Source: Macrotrachela quadricornifera (lineage: Eukaryota > Rotifera > Eurotatoria > Philodinida > Philodinidae). From it: a DNA stretch of 64,000 bases. Shown piece after piece: positions 33,766 through 46,479 of this stretch. The stretch is from assembly GCA_022393335.1 (NCBI GenBank), contig JAJEKB010020892.1, positions 317,251 through 381,250 of the forward strand, written 5' to 3'. The notes beneath the pieces were generated by a model. It saw nothing but the letters and a program-made list of their open reading frames with translations. It was not told the origin of the DNA and ran no database searches. Numbering within the stretch: the first letter of the stretch is position 1; each line of letters opens with the position of its first letter. The position numbers and the translations under genes are program-made.

Positions 33766-35263
33766 CCGGGTTAATGAAAACGGCTAAGCTTACGGTATGG
33801 AAACGTACCGTAAACGTTTTAAAAACGGCGTATTTACAGTTTAATACGGTAGTATGTTTTGTACTGTATTGAGACCGTTTCTTGGCCGAAAACAGACCGA
33901 TTTATATCCGTTCGCACTACTCAAAGTATTTTATCTCGACAATTAGTTGATTCAAAATCATGTATTTCATTAGCAATATCCAGGACGAATATTCCACAGC
34001 TCGGATCCGACAGGATCCTACTGGATTTTTGTAGCTAGCTCAGGTATTACCTGCATCATGCATACCATACTCATTTTACTATTTTCTCATGTTATAGATA
34101 CATATACAGTCGTGGCCAACGGTAAAGTATCCCATTAATGTCTTTTTTTTATTGTAAAGATACAACATACTATTATTCGGGTCACATGATAGAGGATCAT
34201 AGATAATCCTGAATGACCCCAAACAATGCTAGGCTTGATTGTTACAATAATAGAGAGAATTTTCTCTACTGTTGTAACAATAAAGCATAGTATTATTCAG
34301 GCCAATTGAGGGTCATCTGTGATCCTCTATCGTATGACTCGAATACTAGTATATTGGATTCTTACAATAGAAAAAAAATATGAATGGAAAATCTTACCGT
34401 TGGTCACACCCATATATATGTCATTGTAAGAACAATAACCTAAAATAAATTAAAAAATGAATTGATTTAAAATACTTACTGTTCAATAATAGGTTGATAA
34501 CATTAATCTAAAACAAATAAAAAGATCTTATTCTAAAACACTTATGGTTTATTGAAGGTGTGCTGACGTCCTTTCCCAAATATTTTATACTGGAGAACAT
34601 ACGGCGTCGAGTACGACTGTGCCACTTCGACCTGCGTACTGTTTGATTATTAATTTTACGCTAAACTTGGACGCAATGTTATCGGCTATTGTGGGATCTT
34701 ATAGGTTCCGGCTGTCAGATAACGACGAATCCTGATGTCGGAAAATGACGAAATTTTATGGATCCGATAAACCTGTGGGGTAGTTTCGATCCGGGAAAGA
34801 TGTAAAAATCGTCTGTGAGAAACTAAAAGCAATTGTGATTTGTGTAATATTTATTAAAATTTCTATTATTAATTTATACATGTGTATTCGAATAAAATTT
34901 ACTATTTATTTCTGAATTTTTATACAGGAAGCGTCATAACTCACATGATTCAATACTTCTATTTTTGTTTTTTTTCCAATTTCTTTCTATAAAATTACTA
35001 TCCATTTTATGAAAAAATGATACTATTATACATAGAATCATATATTGCGATCTGTAGCCTTATTAAGTAGGTTTTCAAAAAACGTGTAAAAACGGGACGC
35101 AATCTGAGTACCATTATTGGATAGAATTCGGTACTCCGTATTACGGTCCGTAAACGTTGTGAAAAATATCCGTATCAATACCGTTAACTGCTATCAGTAT
35201 ACGAAAAAAGTCGGATATCTGTATAGATACTATTTACGGTCCGATTCGTTCGACCTGGGTAAT
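33766..35263. mobile_element. Possible 1.5-kb element with ACCCGGGT/ACCTGGGT ends
   Basis: The left end ACCCGGGTTAATGAAAACGG and the inward-read right end ACCCAGGTCGAACGAATCGG match at about 14 of 20 positions. Both ends are rich in ACGGT/CCGTAA words, unlike the middle. No ORF or target duplication was seen. The palindromic MITE at 34107-34412 would be nested in it. Confidence 0.25.
34107..34412. mobile_element. Palindromic Tc1/mariner-type MITE
   Basis: A 306-bp element flanked by TA on both sides (34105-34106 and 34413-34414). The outer ends read CAGTCGTGGCCAACGGTAA and, inward from the right, TGGGTGTGACCAACGGTAA. The two halves are inverted copies along most of their length (ATAGAGGATCAYAGAT, TTGTTACAAYARTAGAG). 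There is no ORF. The TA target and CAGTCGTGGCC-like end fit a Tc1/mariner-mobilised MITE. Confidence 0.8.
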
Positions 35264-35882
35264 TGCTTTTTTCTTTTCTTTTTGTTACGTTATATGGCGT
35301 CTTTTTTTTTGTCGATTTCTTTATTTTCTTGTATTATACTTTATTGTCTACTGAACCAATAGTAGCGAAGTTTAACTTTCTGTATGTATTTTTTTCACTA
35401 CTTTGACATACACGAAAGTGAGTAATTAAAAAAACTGATCAAATTGATGTTTACATGTAAAATGTTGTGTTAATTTGTAAAAATATTGAATTATACTAAC
35501 ATCAATGTCAAAACTAAACGAACTACGAATCAATTATATAATTATTCTTCCAGTGCAAAAGATGTGTTTGCACAATAATTGTTTATCATATTCTCTTTTA
35601 TGTAAGTAAAAGAAAAACTAAGGACTATATCTTTTTATTTCGCGTGTCAGATATAATGTCAACAATGGATAGTCATATTGTCATATTTCTTTTACAAAAG
35701 GTGAGTAAAATGGTTAATTATTCAACTATAAGTTGAATTTATCGTTATAGCTGCAAAACATTACATAAGAATAGTTCTATTCTGTATTGATGTTTATGTT
35801 AATCTTTGACTCATTTATATTGATAGATTGTTTAAGGAATTTTATTCTAAATTTAATTAGGATTTGCAAATCATTTCAATAA
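35264..35882. other. Upstream region of the GNAT gene
   Basis: A short ATG-containing segment ending in AAAAG|GTGAGT (about 35656-35705) and an acceptor TTTAATTAG at about 35861 could form a 5' untranslated exon. Reading through that splice meets an in-frame stop, so it does not extend the coding region. Confidence 0.35.
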
Positions 35883-36446
35883 ATGGATAATCAATTTGTT
35901 CTTCGTTATGCTAATATTAATGATATAAATGCATTATCTGAACTTTCTTATAAAACTTATCGAGAAACATATATTGAAGATTTATCTGTTTCATATCCTG
36001 AAAAAGATCTAAATAAATATCTTAGTTCATCAGCTAGTCCACAATGGTTTGCAAATAAAATAAATGATCCAAATCAATCTATATGGGTAATAGAAGATAA
36101 AACAAATGGTGAAATTGTTGCTTTTGCTGTTGCTGGTTCCTGTGCTACAAATGATGTTCCTCATCCTGATGTTTGTTCAAGTAAAGATGGAACACTTGAT
36201 CGTTTATATATTCGACGTGATAAACGTTCTCTTGGATTTGGTAAACAATTAATGAATGTAATATTAAATTGGTTCGAAGAACATTATCCTGGTCGACCTA
36301 TATGGTTAACTCTATACTCAGAAAATGTTAAAGCACAAAAATTTTATGAACATTATGGCTTCACTAAAGTTGGTGAATGGGGTTTTCCTGTTGGAAAATC
36401 GATAGATCTAGATTTTATTATGAAACGTGAACCGAATATACTCTAA
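35883..36446 (+). CDS. GNAT-family N-acetyltransferase
   Basis: An intronless 187-residue protein, ATG 35883 to TAA 36444-36446. It has the complete GNAT order: an N-terminal strand-helix (LRYANINDINALSEL), a WVIEDKTNGEIVAFAVAG strand pair, and motif A (LDRLYIRRDKRSLGFGKQLM, residues 105-124) with the acetyl-CoA pyrophosphate loop R/Q-x-x-G-x-G as RSLGFG. The motif-B helix NVKAQKFYEHYGF (148-160) follows. It transfers acetyl from acetyl-CoA to an amine, and the acceptor is not predictable. Its size and single-domain form are like bacterial family members, so a transferred origin is possible but not shown. Confidence 0.85.
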   Translation: MDNQFVLRYANINDINALSELSYKTYRETYIEDLSVSYPEKDLNKYLSSSASPQWFANKINDPNQSIWVIEDKTNGEIVAFAVAGSCATNDVPHPDVCSSKDGTLDRLYIRRDKRSLGFGKQLMNVILNWFEEHYPGRPIWLTLYSENVKAQKFYEHYGFTKVGEWGFPVGKSIDLDFIMKREPNIL

Positions 36447-37978
36447 GTTTTTCTTTTTGATTGTTTATTTCATTTGTGACTGTTGATAAAAAAATAATAG
36501 ATACCAATTAGAATAAAAGATAAGTTTTGAAATATGATTAAATTCATAATGTCGTCAAAATCGTGGCACTTTTGATGATTAATCGTCAATTTTCGCTTAC
36601 TTGTTCATATCGGTAATATTGTGGGAATATTGTTCGCTTTTTTTCTATCGATTATTTTTGTTATCTGTGATCAACGATAGACTATCTGACATCACCCCTT
36701 GATTTCATCAAGGTTTTCGTGTTTTTGATAAATTCTGATTTTGATGATATGAGAAATAGACTAACAATCTACATATTAAATCCGTTGTATGTTTAATAAA
36801 AGCAAAGAGAAAAAAAAGGATAGATAGAATTTTATTTATATATCGTCAAAATTGGCGATTAACTGCTATTTATTGTAATGATGATCATCCAATCAATCGC
36901 TATAAACCGTCGATGTTTCTAATAAATCACGACTTTCTGATCGACTTTTGTAATCCGTTTTATCAATAAACTATGCGATTTTAAACATATAAACTTATCC
37001 TTCGCTGTTTTATTGAGAATCAGTAGTTACACATTTCGATTAATCAATATTTTATTTAAATATTCAAAAAATACGTCTTTGCTTTCATTTAAAATTCTAA
37101 ATCTAAAAGTGAAAAATTTAATTAAAATCCAGACCAAGAAGCAGAAGTATAAGTTAATAATTGTAGAAGAGCTCATATAGGCTCTTCACGAAATAAAATC
37201 TTTTTTTGTGAAACACGATCTAAAAGAAAGTGTTGAACTGGTTAGGAATAGAAATTTGAAGTCCCTCTCACAGACCGTAATACAGATTGCCTCAACAAGT
37301 CTACTGTTTAATCATGTTTCACATCTTAATCTCAGAGGAACTGTGCGACACAGTTTTTGTTATTAAATGTATATAATTATCCTAAAAAACTGTATAGAAA
37401 TTGCAATTGACTCTAAATTTTGTGAATAGTTATCGTTCTGATTTATTGATGACTTTTTGAAAATCATTTCTTCAAATATAATTGCGATTGTTTTGAAAAT
37501 TGCCGAAATCATCACAATTTTCACAACATAGATCACATCAGATAGTTAAATTCATTTTATTTGAAAAAAATACTTAAAACTTTAGATCGAAACATTAATT
37601 TTTTGTTTTTATTAAATATTATTAATAATAATAAAAAAATTTCTTAAGTTCAATACATTTTGAATAATTGTACAATAGTTAAGCATATACTTGAATATAG
37701 TTAATTGATTTATTATTAAATAATAATGAGAGATATTTTTTATGGATTATAAGAAGTCAACCAAAGAAACATGGTTCATTTCATATAGAGTAAATGGGGC
37801 AATCGAAATGCCAATCGTTACTTTACCAGGAATCAATCTGTTCAAACAATTCTTTTTACTGAAATCTAGTTTATTAAAGTTGATCATATCAAAAAAGATG
37901 TATATTTTACATTTTGTAATGAAATAAAATTCGAAAAAAAAATTTATCAAGACTAACAATGAAAATAAAATGATTTAA
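36447..37978. other. Intergenic DNA
   Basis: No gene seen. A short inverted match (TTAATCG-YCAATTTT) between about 36580-36596 and 36845-36862 may mark a small decayed element. Confidence 0.4.
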
Positions 37979-40881
37979 TTATACTAAATTGTTTGTATCA
38001 TACAAAACAAATTGAGATTCAATTTTCGACGGTAAACGAAGAGTTTTTTGTAAATAAAATAGAAATTCTTTATTGATTTCAAATGCTTTTATCCAACCAA
38101 CATCAGTTAAAGACATTTTAATCATATATTGAAATTTTTTATGATTCATTTGTTTAATAATATAAAATAATAGAGATGATTTGAATTTAAATTTTGATTT
38201 GCATCTATTTTCGATAGTTTTAATTAATTTTTCATTATTATCTTCTTTTAAGAATAAACGATAATGAAATTGAAAAGAATATTTTTTCTCATTCCAAAAT
38301 AATTGTTTATCAATATTAGTCTGTGGTATACCTTCATTTGATACTGATGATTTTATTTCAATACGTTTTATATTCATATGTTGAAAATTTTGATTAATTT
38401 CTTGTTGAATTTGTTCAATAATTAATGGATATTGACCATTATAAGATGATATTGTTATTAATTCTTGTCGGTTAGTTTTATTTTCATCGGAATTTAATTG
38501 AATAAATACAATTTTATATTTTGTATTTTGACATATATTTTCTAATTTTTCAATAACTTTTTCAGAATTTGATTTACAATCAAATGTAATATATGCTTCA
38601 AATCTACCTTTTATAATATTTGTTGGTACAAGTACATTTAATTTTGATTTCAATTCATCACTTTTTATACAAACAAATTCATATACACTAGAAATAAAAA
38701 ATTTTAGATTGTGTTTAATAAAATCTAGTAATTATTTTCTTTACCGTTTCATATTTAAATCGTCTGTTGAATCATTACGGATGTCTTTCATTGTATTTAA
38801 TATATGTGATACATTAGTAAAATTGTGTATTGATCGTGTTTCAATTAATTGTTGAGCAATATCTAAGAATCGAATACCATGAAATAAATTTTTAAATATA
38901 AAATCTTCTCGAGATTGACTTATTTCATTTTGAACTGAACTACGATTTGGATAAGTTGAATTTTTTATTGGTTGATATAAATTTGAAGAAAATAACATTT
39001 CATAAAAAGCAACTTTTTTTATTCGTATTGGATCATAATATTTTTCAAAATAAATTGTTCGAAAATCAATTTCTTCTTTTATTTTAAATTCATCTGGTAA
39101 AAATAAACATTGAACACATAGTAAATAATTTTTTTCTAATAATATTTGAAAATTTTCAATTGAATATATACAAACATCATATTTATTTAATAATTTATGT
39201 AATTCAAATTGATGAAAATAATCAAAATCATTCCAAAATATGAGAGATTTTTGAGATGAACGAGTAATAATTATTAAATCTCGATCAGATTTACGTGTAC
39301 ATGTACCTTGAACCCATGAACCATGATTATAAATATTAGCAATACAATCTTCACTTAAATTTAATTCACGTAATATCAATGAAATTTCTTCAGGATCCAT
39401 CTTAAATTAGAGAAAAAAATATTTACATTTACAGATTTTTTTCTAAAGTAAAAATCAATTGAAAACGAGATGAGAATTTTCATAGATAAATGTATTTTTA
39501 CCTTTGCTCCTATTGCTAGTAGATGTGATGTATCTCGTATATGAGAATGATTTAAATATTGTTGTGATGGTTTGAATATATAATAACATGTTTCCCAGAA
39601 TCTTTCAAGAGAAAACGAGATTTTTGAATTGAATATATTGTATAATATCCAGAAGAATTCTTTAATATATGTATTAAGTTGAAATTGTTGACAGATATTA
39701 TAAATATGTTTAATAAAATGAAAACAACGATCAAATTGACCTAATTCAACAAGTTTAGTTGCTTGTTCAAATAATGATATTATGAGTTTCTCATCTTTTT
39801 TAGGTAGAAGAATTCGTTCTTGTATAATTAATGATTCAATATAGAGACGATCATTATTATTTTCAATTTGATTAAATTCCTCGATTGATTGACATTCTTG
39901 TTGAAAATCATAAACATTAATCGGTTCGGCAATAATTTTATATATATTAAGTTGTGTTCGTTTAATGATTAAATATCGTAATAATTTATTTACCCATTCA
40001 GATTTGTAATGTTCAGTATTTTTATATGTGAATATGTGTGAAGCAATGAATAATTCAAGATCATCAAAAGTTTCATTATTATGATTATATTCAAGTAAAA
40101 AATCGATAACATCAAATTTATCATTTTCAGCTGCTAAAATTATTGGTGTTTTATTTGCATGATTTTTTGTTGTAGAAGATGCACCTGCCATACAAAGTAT
40201 CTTTACCGATTCTAAATGTCCTTTCATTGCAGCAATAGATAATGCTGTATTTTCATCAATAGATGTCTTTAATTCTAATTCAACATTATTTTTAATAAGA
40301 TAATCAATAATTTGTATATAATCATAACTAGCAGATATAATAAGACAACTAGATTTATCTTCATCATTTGTCTTTGTTTGATTTATATCAACATATTTAT
40401 TTTTTATAAGAAAATCAACAATGTCTAATCGTCCGTTAATTGTTGCGTCGATTAATAATGGATGAATTGGACCATGATTAACATTAGCTTTACCTAATTC
40501 AATTAAAATTTGTGCAACAGAATAATGAGATCGATCAAGAGCACACCATAATGCAGTTACATTCTCCATTAAATCTCCATTAAGATTATGTACTCGTCCT
40601 TTTAATTCAATCATTTTTGATTTATCAGGAGAATATAATAATATATCTTCTACAATCATATCATGACCATATAGAGAGGCTATCATCAATAAACTAAGAT
40701 ATTCATTCTTTGATTGATTTGTCCACATCATATTAAGCAAATTGCATGCATATCGTCTATCATATAAATATCTATTGAGTTCGTTCGATTTTCCATGACG
40801 AATTAAATAAAAAAGTCGAAATTTGACAGTTGATGGATCTTCTTTTACTACTGATGAATAACTTCTTGTATCTTCAATCAT
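37979..40881 (-). CDS. FEM1-like ankyrin/TPR protein fused to a nucleotidyltransferase domain
   Basis: A three-exon gene on the minus strand: exons 40881-39502, 39400-38745 and 38687-37979, introns of 101 and 57 bp with GT..AG ends and matching phases (0 and 2). This gives 914 residues. Residues about 20-268 contain ankyrin repeats in the FEM1 arrangement (ATINGRLDIVDFLIKN, NTALSIAAMKGHLESVKILC, KTPIILAAENDKFDVIDFLL). About 335-400 resembles the FEM1 TPR-like block (LYIESLIIQERIL, ELGQFDRCF). FEM1 proteins are substrate receptors of CUL2 ubiquitin ligases. Residues 461-680 are a polymerase-beta-fold nucleotidyltransferase: NHGSWVQGT (Gly487-Ser488), SDRDL (Asp499, Asp501) and a third acid at KYDVCIY (Asp535). 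The remaining ~230 residues are unrecognised. FEM1 proteins known to me lack such a domain. Transcript support is needed to prove one protein. Confidence 0.75.
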
Positions 40882-42802
40882 TTCATATACAAAAACCTAT
40901 TCAATTTTCATATGCCATTCGACTTTTAACTAACGTTAAAGGTGATGCAATTGTGTAATTTCAAGTATTTGACACGTGTACGCAGTTTGATGGACCGTTT
41001 ATTATAAAATAGAAGGATTGGAAAAAAGAACACGTCATTTTCATCAATTAATGTGTAATACATACGTTATATTTAGTTGTGCAATAGAATATTTTTCTCT
41101 ATATTTTAAGTTGCATAATTTAATAGCAATTATATAGATTGCTGCAATAGAAGAAGTTTGATTGTCTAAATTATCATTGGTCAATATTCAGAATGTTTTC
41201 AATTCAATTTTAATTATTTAAATAATTGAAATTATGCAAATAGAAAATAAAATCTTAAATTTGGAATTATTAAAAATATTTTTATAGTAAACTTGTGGGT
41301 TAAATGTCACTTTTAATGAATAGTAATTTATAGAGTTCGCTCAATGCTTGATTTTATTCTTTCCACATTTCATGACGTATCATTTGTGTAGTGCGTAAGA
41401 TGAGTATTTTTTCTTTTTCTTTTTAATTAATTTCTATTTATAGTGTTCGAGAAACATTATTCGATGTTATCTAAACATATGCACTAAAATGAAATACTCA
41501 TAGAGAAACAAGAATAATTTTAACTATTTTATTATTTTTTATTAAAACCACTATTTCATCTTAAGATCCAGGAAAATAGAAGATGAACATTTAACTATTT
41601 TTCAATCAAAATAATCTTTTTCTTTATCGCTGTGTTTTAAAGATAGGTTTGATATTGACCTATCGATTTTCGCTTGAACGAGTTCAATCTGACCTGTCAC
41701 TGATTTTTTATTCGATGCTTATGAAAATTGTCAAAATTTGACTCTCTAATAACAAGTAATAGAAGGTTGCGATAACATACAATTTATAGAATATTTAAAA
41801 AATGAACTTTTGACATTTTAAAATTACATTGAATTTTTCTCAAAATCAGTTTTTCATACATGATGTTCAATTGTGCCATGGACAATCGTCATCTAACTTT
41901 ATCTAATCTGACTGAAATTTTTATTAAAGACATTTGGAACTATCCTTCCGAAATGAAATCGACCGTTTTCATTTTTCACTTCTCTTTTGAGATTCGTAGG
42001 GTTCACAACACTGATTTTAGAACAAACCTTTAGAAGTTTCTTTTATTAAAATAAAAAGAAAGTGAGATTTTCTCAAAACCTCAAAACTACCTATGAGATA
42101 TATTCGTAGGTATGAAGAAAAAAATTTTTAGGTAATTCGGACAGAATTTGATGAGGTCATATAGAAGCAAGGTATGACACTATGGAAAATCAAAGTCAAG
42201 GGGGGAAAAGCAGATTTCTTTTTATAGAATACTCGAATCAATAGGTATAAGCGGTTGTACAAGAATTTCTCTTTGTGATCAAAGAACTCTCGCATGTAAT
42301 AGCAATAGAATATACTTGCAAAATAAAAAAAATGAATATTATTCTTTGTTGGTTATTTTTACGAAAGGACAATATTATGAAGTCTCAAATCTTTTTTTTT
42401 CAAAATAGCGCTCATATCAGGAATTTGTTTGTGAAATATTTACCAAATACATGGTCTTTGAAACTTTGGTAGATTATTGTAAACATACATAAAGATTGAC
42501 TTAGTCGGTCTTCAACATCAATAGTGTTTGTTGCATTAGCTGTATGCTTCTTTCTTTTCTTTTTCGACCGAACTCGAACGTTCGGGTTCGAGTTCTGTGC
42601 AGGTATATTTAAAACAAACGTTCTCTTCGTATGAAATCCGTCCACTTATGATATGTCATTTTTTGTTGATGAAACAATAATTAATATGCACATCGAAGGC
42701 ATCATCAAAACTCTCAAGTGCTCGATTCGAATAATTGATTTTCTACTATTATATTATTCTACCATCACAGAATCATTCCAGTTCAATTCAATTGTAAGTA
42801 AG
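40882..42802. other. Intergenic DNA between divergent genes
   Basis: This lies between the minus-strand FEM1-like gene and the plus-strand LamG gene, so both promoters probably fall here. A small palindrome (CTCGAAC..GTTCGAG, about 42571-42590) is visible. The frame continuing upstream of 42803 is open to an ATG at 42653, a possible alternative start for the LamG gene. Confidence 0.4.
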
Positions 42803-45409
42803 ATGGAAGATAGCAAGATAATGTCTTCTTCTATTCAGCAAACACATTCTACCTCTGATTTGCATGATCAAAACAAAATAATGACACCAACAATAGCATC
42901 CATTTCAATGAATCCCAAAGTGAATTTAGACACATCAATATCTATTTGTCATATAGTGCTTATTTTTTTTTAGCCACGATCAAATTCGCATTCATTTTCG
43001 TTTTTAACAATTGATAGTATCAATGGTAGACTCATTCGAACCGTCCATCCAGCAAGTGCAGGACTATCAAAATTGACTGCAACAATACCAACAAACGATA
43101 GTAAATCAAATGTAAGACTCAACGTTTTTTATGTCATTGTATGAACTAGTATAAGTATGTTGTAGATGTCAAATCCATTACGGGATTCGATTCATGTCAC
43201 ACGAATGCAACGGCATTCATTTCTTTCAATGGTAATCATATATTTTGATTTTTCTAATTTTTCATTTACTTGTTTAGAACAAGTCGATAGGATCAAGCAA
43301 CAAGTCAAATGTGACTCATCGCACTAGAGATACAAATCGATCACTTGCTGAAATCCATTTACAACGAGGGAGTTATGTGGAGCCACTACGTTTGAAAAGA
43401 TTGTTTCCTATAACTAAGAATATTAGAAAAACTTTTCATTGTAAATTTTTCTCAGAGATTGAATAGGAATTATCTTCATCAGCCTATGAACAAAAAGAAA
43501 GAAAAATATCAATATCGACGAAGGTAAATAATATTCTAATGATATTATTAGAGATGGCTAACGATGAGTTATTTCTGTAGATGTGGCATCTTATGGTCGC
43601 CGTTATGCATGTTCTGCTGTTGTGTTGCTACATTACTCGTTCTGACAGGTCTTGCAGCTCTATTATTGTCTCTACTGATTGCGTCTCATCGTATGAATTC
43701 AACAACGATGACAGGTAAGAATCACGTATTTTAAATATTGACTAATTAAGTTTGATTCGATTTTTTTCTCCCAGTACTTTCGACTACGATCGTGACCATG
43801 ACACAAACAAGGACATCTGCTTCATCCAATACGATGACCACCGAGACAAGCACTGATACATCAAGCATTATCAGCACAGTTGCAATAAGTACTGAAACTT
43901 CTACATCGATAACATCGAGTCTGACGTCAACTTCACTTACGACAAAGGCTAATACTACCATATCTACTACAAGTGAGCTTATCATGAAATATGTATCGAT
44001 TAAAAAAAAATCTTTCATTTCTAGCCACTACCAGTACTTTCACACCACCTTATTGCAACACATCGTGCTTGAATCAAACTTGGATTACATTTACGAATCA
44101 GCTAGCTCAATGGCAATTTGAAGGATCATTTGTCGATCAAATCAATGTTTACAATGCCACACCTTCAGCAAATTCTCCTACATTTGTTCAAGGCTTTGTT
44201 GGTCAAGCCGTCTCTTTCAGCGCTAGTTCAAATCAACGACTTTCTACTACTTACATTCCACTTGCTAATCGCACTTTTACTGTCGATGGATGGTTCTATC
44301 CGACAGGATTTCCTGGTACAGGTGACAATACAATTGTAGGCATTTGTCCAACTACGGTGGGTACTAATCCATGTTTACACATTGTTCTTCGTCATGCTGT
44401 ATCTAGTACGACCGCAAACTTCCATTTTGGTTTCTACGGAGATGATGTCACCGGTACTGCTACTGTGTCACAAAATCAGTGGGTCCATGAAGCGTTTGTT
44501 TTCGACAAAACTACCATGAAACAATCAATCTATCGCAATGGTGTATTAGAATCAACTATTAGAACAGCAGCTAATCCATTACTTACCGCAACTAATCCAT
44601 TCTATATTGGTAATAGTCCTGGTTATAATGGAGCATCATCAAACAATTATTATCAGGTATAGAACTTATGATTTTGATGAGTACAATGAAAACTTTAATT
44701 TTAATAGGGTTATATGGATCAACTAAGTATTAGTGGTCGAGCGAAATCGGCTTGTGAGATTCTAGAGATTGCTACTTTAGCTGCTCGTTTCACTTTTGAT
44801 GTTTCTCTAACGCCATTGGCTGACTCAGGTCCAAATTTGGTTACATCCAATGCATCCGATTACACCATTGTAAATGGACATTCTTCTCAATGCATTTCTT
44901 TCACTGGTTCAACTACTTCATTCATGCAAGCATTTGGTTTCGCTACTGTTGGTATTGCCAATCAAGCATTTTCTATCTCTCTTTGGCTTCTTCCTCAAAC
45001 ACTCTCTGGTGTACTATTACAAATATCTACTTCAACTTCGTGTGTTCCCATCTTAGCTTTTTCGTCGAATGGCTCGCTCATAGCACAAATTGCAATCAGT
45101 GCAGGAACGTATCGAACAGTTTTGACTTCTATCATGTTGCCTATTTCCTACTGGTCTCACATTGTTATGACCTGGAGTTCTACAAATGGACTTCGTTTGT
45201 ATATCGATAATATTCGAGTTGGTTCAACTATTGCTGCCACACGTTGGGCTAGTGGTTCTTTGATCAACATAATTACATTAGGAACTGGTAGTTGTGCGGC
45301 AGGAATGATCACCGGTCAATATCCCTATTCAGGCAATATGGACAGTGTAAACATATTCAGTCGTGAATTAACGAGTGATGATGTGTGCACGTTGTATGGT
45401 TATAGTTGA
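42803..45409 (+). CDS. Single-pass membrane protein with Ser/Thr stalk and two LamG-type domains
   Basis: Nine exons can be built with GT..AG introns and consistent phases: 42803-42919, 42974-43111, 43166-43231, 43278-43376, 43456-43523, 43581-43714, 43775-43972, 44025-44656 and 44708-45409 (717 residues). The least certain junction is the exon 4 donor (TAT|GTGGAG), chosen because it restores the frame. The first ~163 residues form a basic, Ser-rich tail. The next exon encodes a hydrophobic helix (CCCVATLLVLTGLAALLLSL, ~173-197), so the protein is a signal anchor with an extracellular C-terminus. A Ser/Thr-rich mucin-like stalk follows (~208-275), then two concanavalin/LamG-like domains (FTVDGWFYPTG ... 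WVHEAFVFDKTTM; FSISLWLLPQT ... SHIVMTWSSTNGLRLYID). The role is probably cell-surface recognition of glycan or protein. A longer start at 42653 is possible. Confidence 0.75.
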
Positions 45410-46479
45410 TTCTGAAAATTTCTATAGAGAAAATCTAGTTTACTTTATTGATTAGGCATGTTGTTTACAGTTTTTTTTCTGAATTATAATGTAAGTAGTA
45501 TTTCTATGGTGATTTCACACGGAAGTAATCAATTAATTCTTGATTCTTTGGAAAAAGTTTTGCTACTGAATAACTCGAAAAATCATATTGAAAACCACCG
45601 ATATGTCTATTATCCAGAAGAAGACTTACCAAAGTATCGACGGGAGTCATCGTTTATAGAAAATTGACCATCGATCGGATATTTACTTCTTGAGAAAGAA
45701 TCGTTATCAGCAATACCTAAGCTAGAAGCCATTGGATCTTGTAGGGAGCCTACATATAAGCAACGATCATTGTAGATTATTGATGTTCAAAAATCAACAT
45801 ACCAAATGAATTAATTTCTCATTCATCAATGGAAATACGAAAAATACCAGGCAAAAATTGAACTTTTTCTATTATACAACAATAGTCGCTATCCTAACCA
45901 CTAATGCGTTCAATCAAAGTGCTACCTGCGATCAAGAAGATGAGTCTAGCAATGCCAAGACTAGTTTCGATCCGGCTACAGTTCTTTTTAGTTGACTTTG
46001 AGTCTATTTCAATTGTTCGCAGGATTTACAAAGAAATCAATGAAAAACAAGTGAATAGAAGTTTGATTGCATCGACTGAACTGATGGGAACACCTTGAAG
46101 GATAGGGAATACAGGATTGAATGACTGAGCCATTGAATATCGAAGAGAACAAAGATGAATGATGAGGAATTATTCATCCGAAAGGAGGACGAGAACTCCG
46201 ACCAGTCTCGTTGACTGTGATTGCTTTATTATATTTGGGGTAGGAATCGGAGAGACAAAATGATCAGAGTGGAACAGCGATGATCCAAGTTAGTCACATA
46301 CTTGTTAAAATCTGATATACTAGTATTTGCCACCTGATAATATATATCAATAATAGTGAAAAACCTAGTAGTTTTATGGTAATTTGTCTTCCCCACCCTC
46401 ACCCTCAAGATTTACATAAAACTTCACGATTAGAATAAACATATTATCATAAAATGTTAATACAGGATGTAATGTCCAT
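45410..46479. other. Intergenic DNA
   Basis: No gene recognised apart from a tRNA-like relic at about 45828-45906. Short open frames here lack domains and conserved codon pattern. Confidence 0.35.
45828..45906 (-). ncRNA. tRNA-like relic
   Basis: On the minus strand an A-box-like GCATTAGTGGTTAGGATAG is followed by a perfect 5-bp stem CTATT/AATAG around the seven-base loop GTTGTAT (U33 in place, nominal anticodon UGU) and a B-box-like AGTTCAAT. The acceptor and T stems do not pair well, so this is at best a decayed tRNA or a SINE head. Confidence 0.3.

Noticed and set aside
42653..42802. In-frame ATG extension of the LamG gene
   Set aside because: Kept only as an alternative. The extension (IIKTLKCSIRIIDFLLLYY) is hydrophobic and unlike the basic tail, and the ATG at 42803 gives the same 488-nt pre-TM length as the NHL gene.
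43971..44024. Reading the segment before exon 8 of the LamG gene as coding
   Set aside because: A GTGAGC donor and TTTCTAG acceptor remove it and keep the frame; it is AT-rich intron-like sequence.
45904..46098. 64-codon frame downstream of the LamG gene
   Set aside because: No start context, domain or splice partner; treated as chance.
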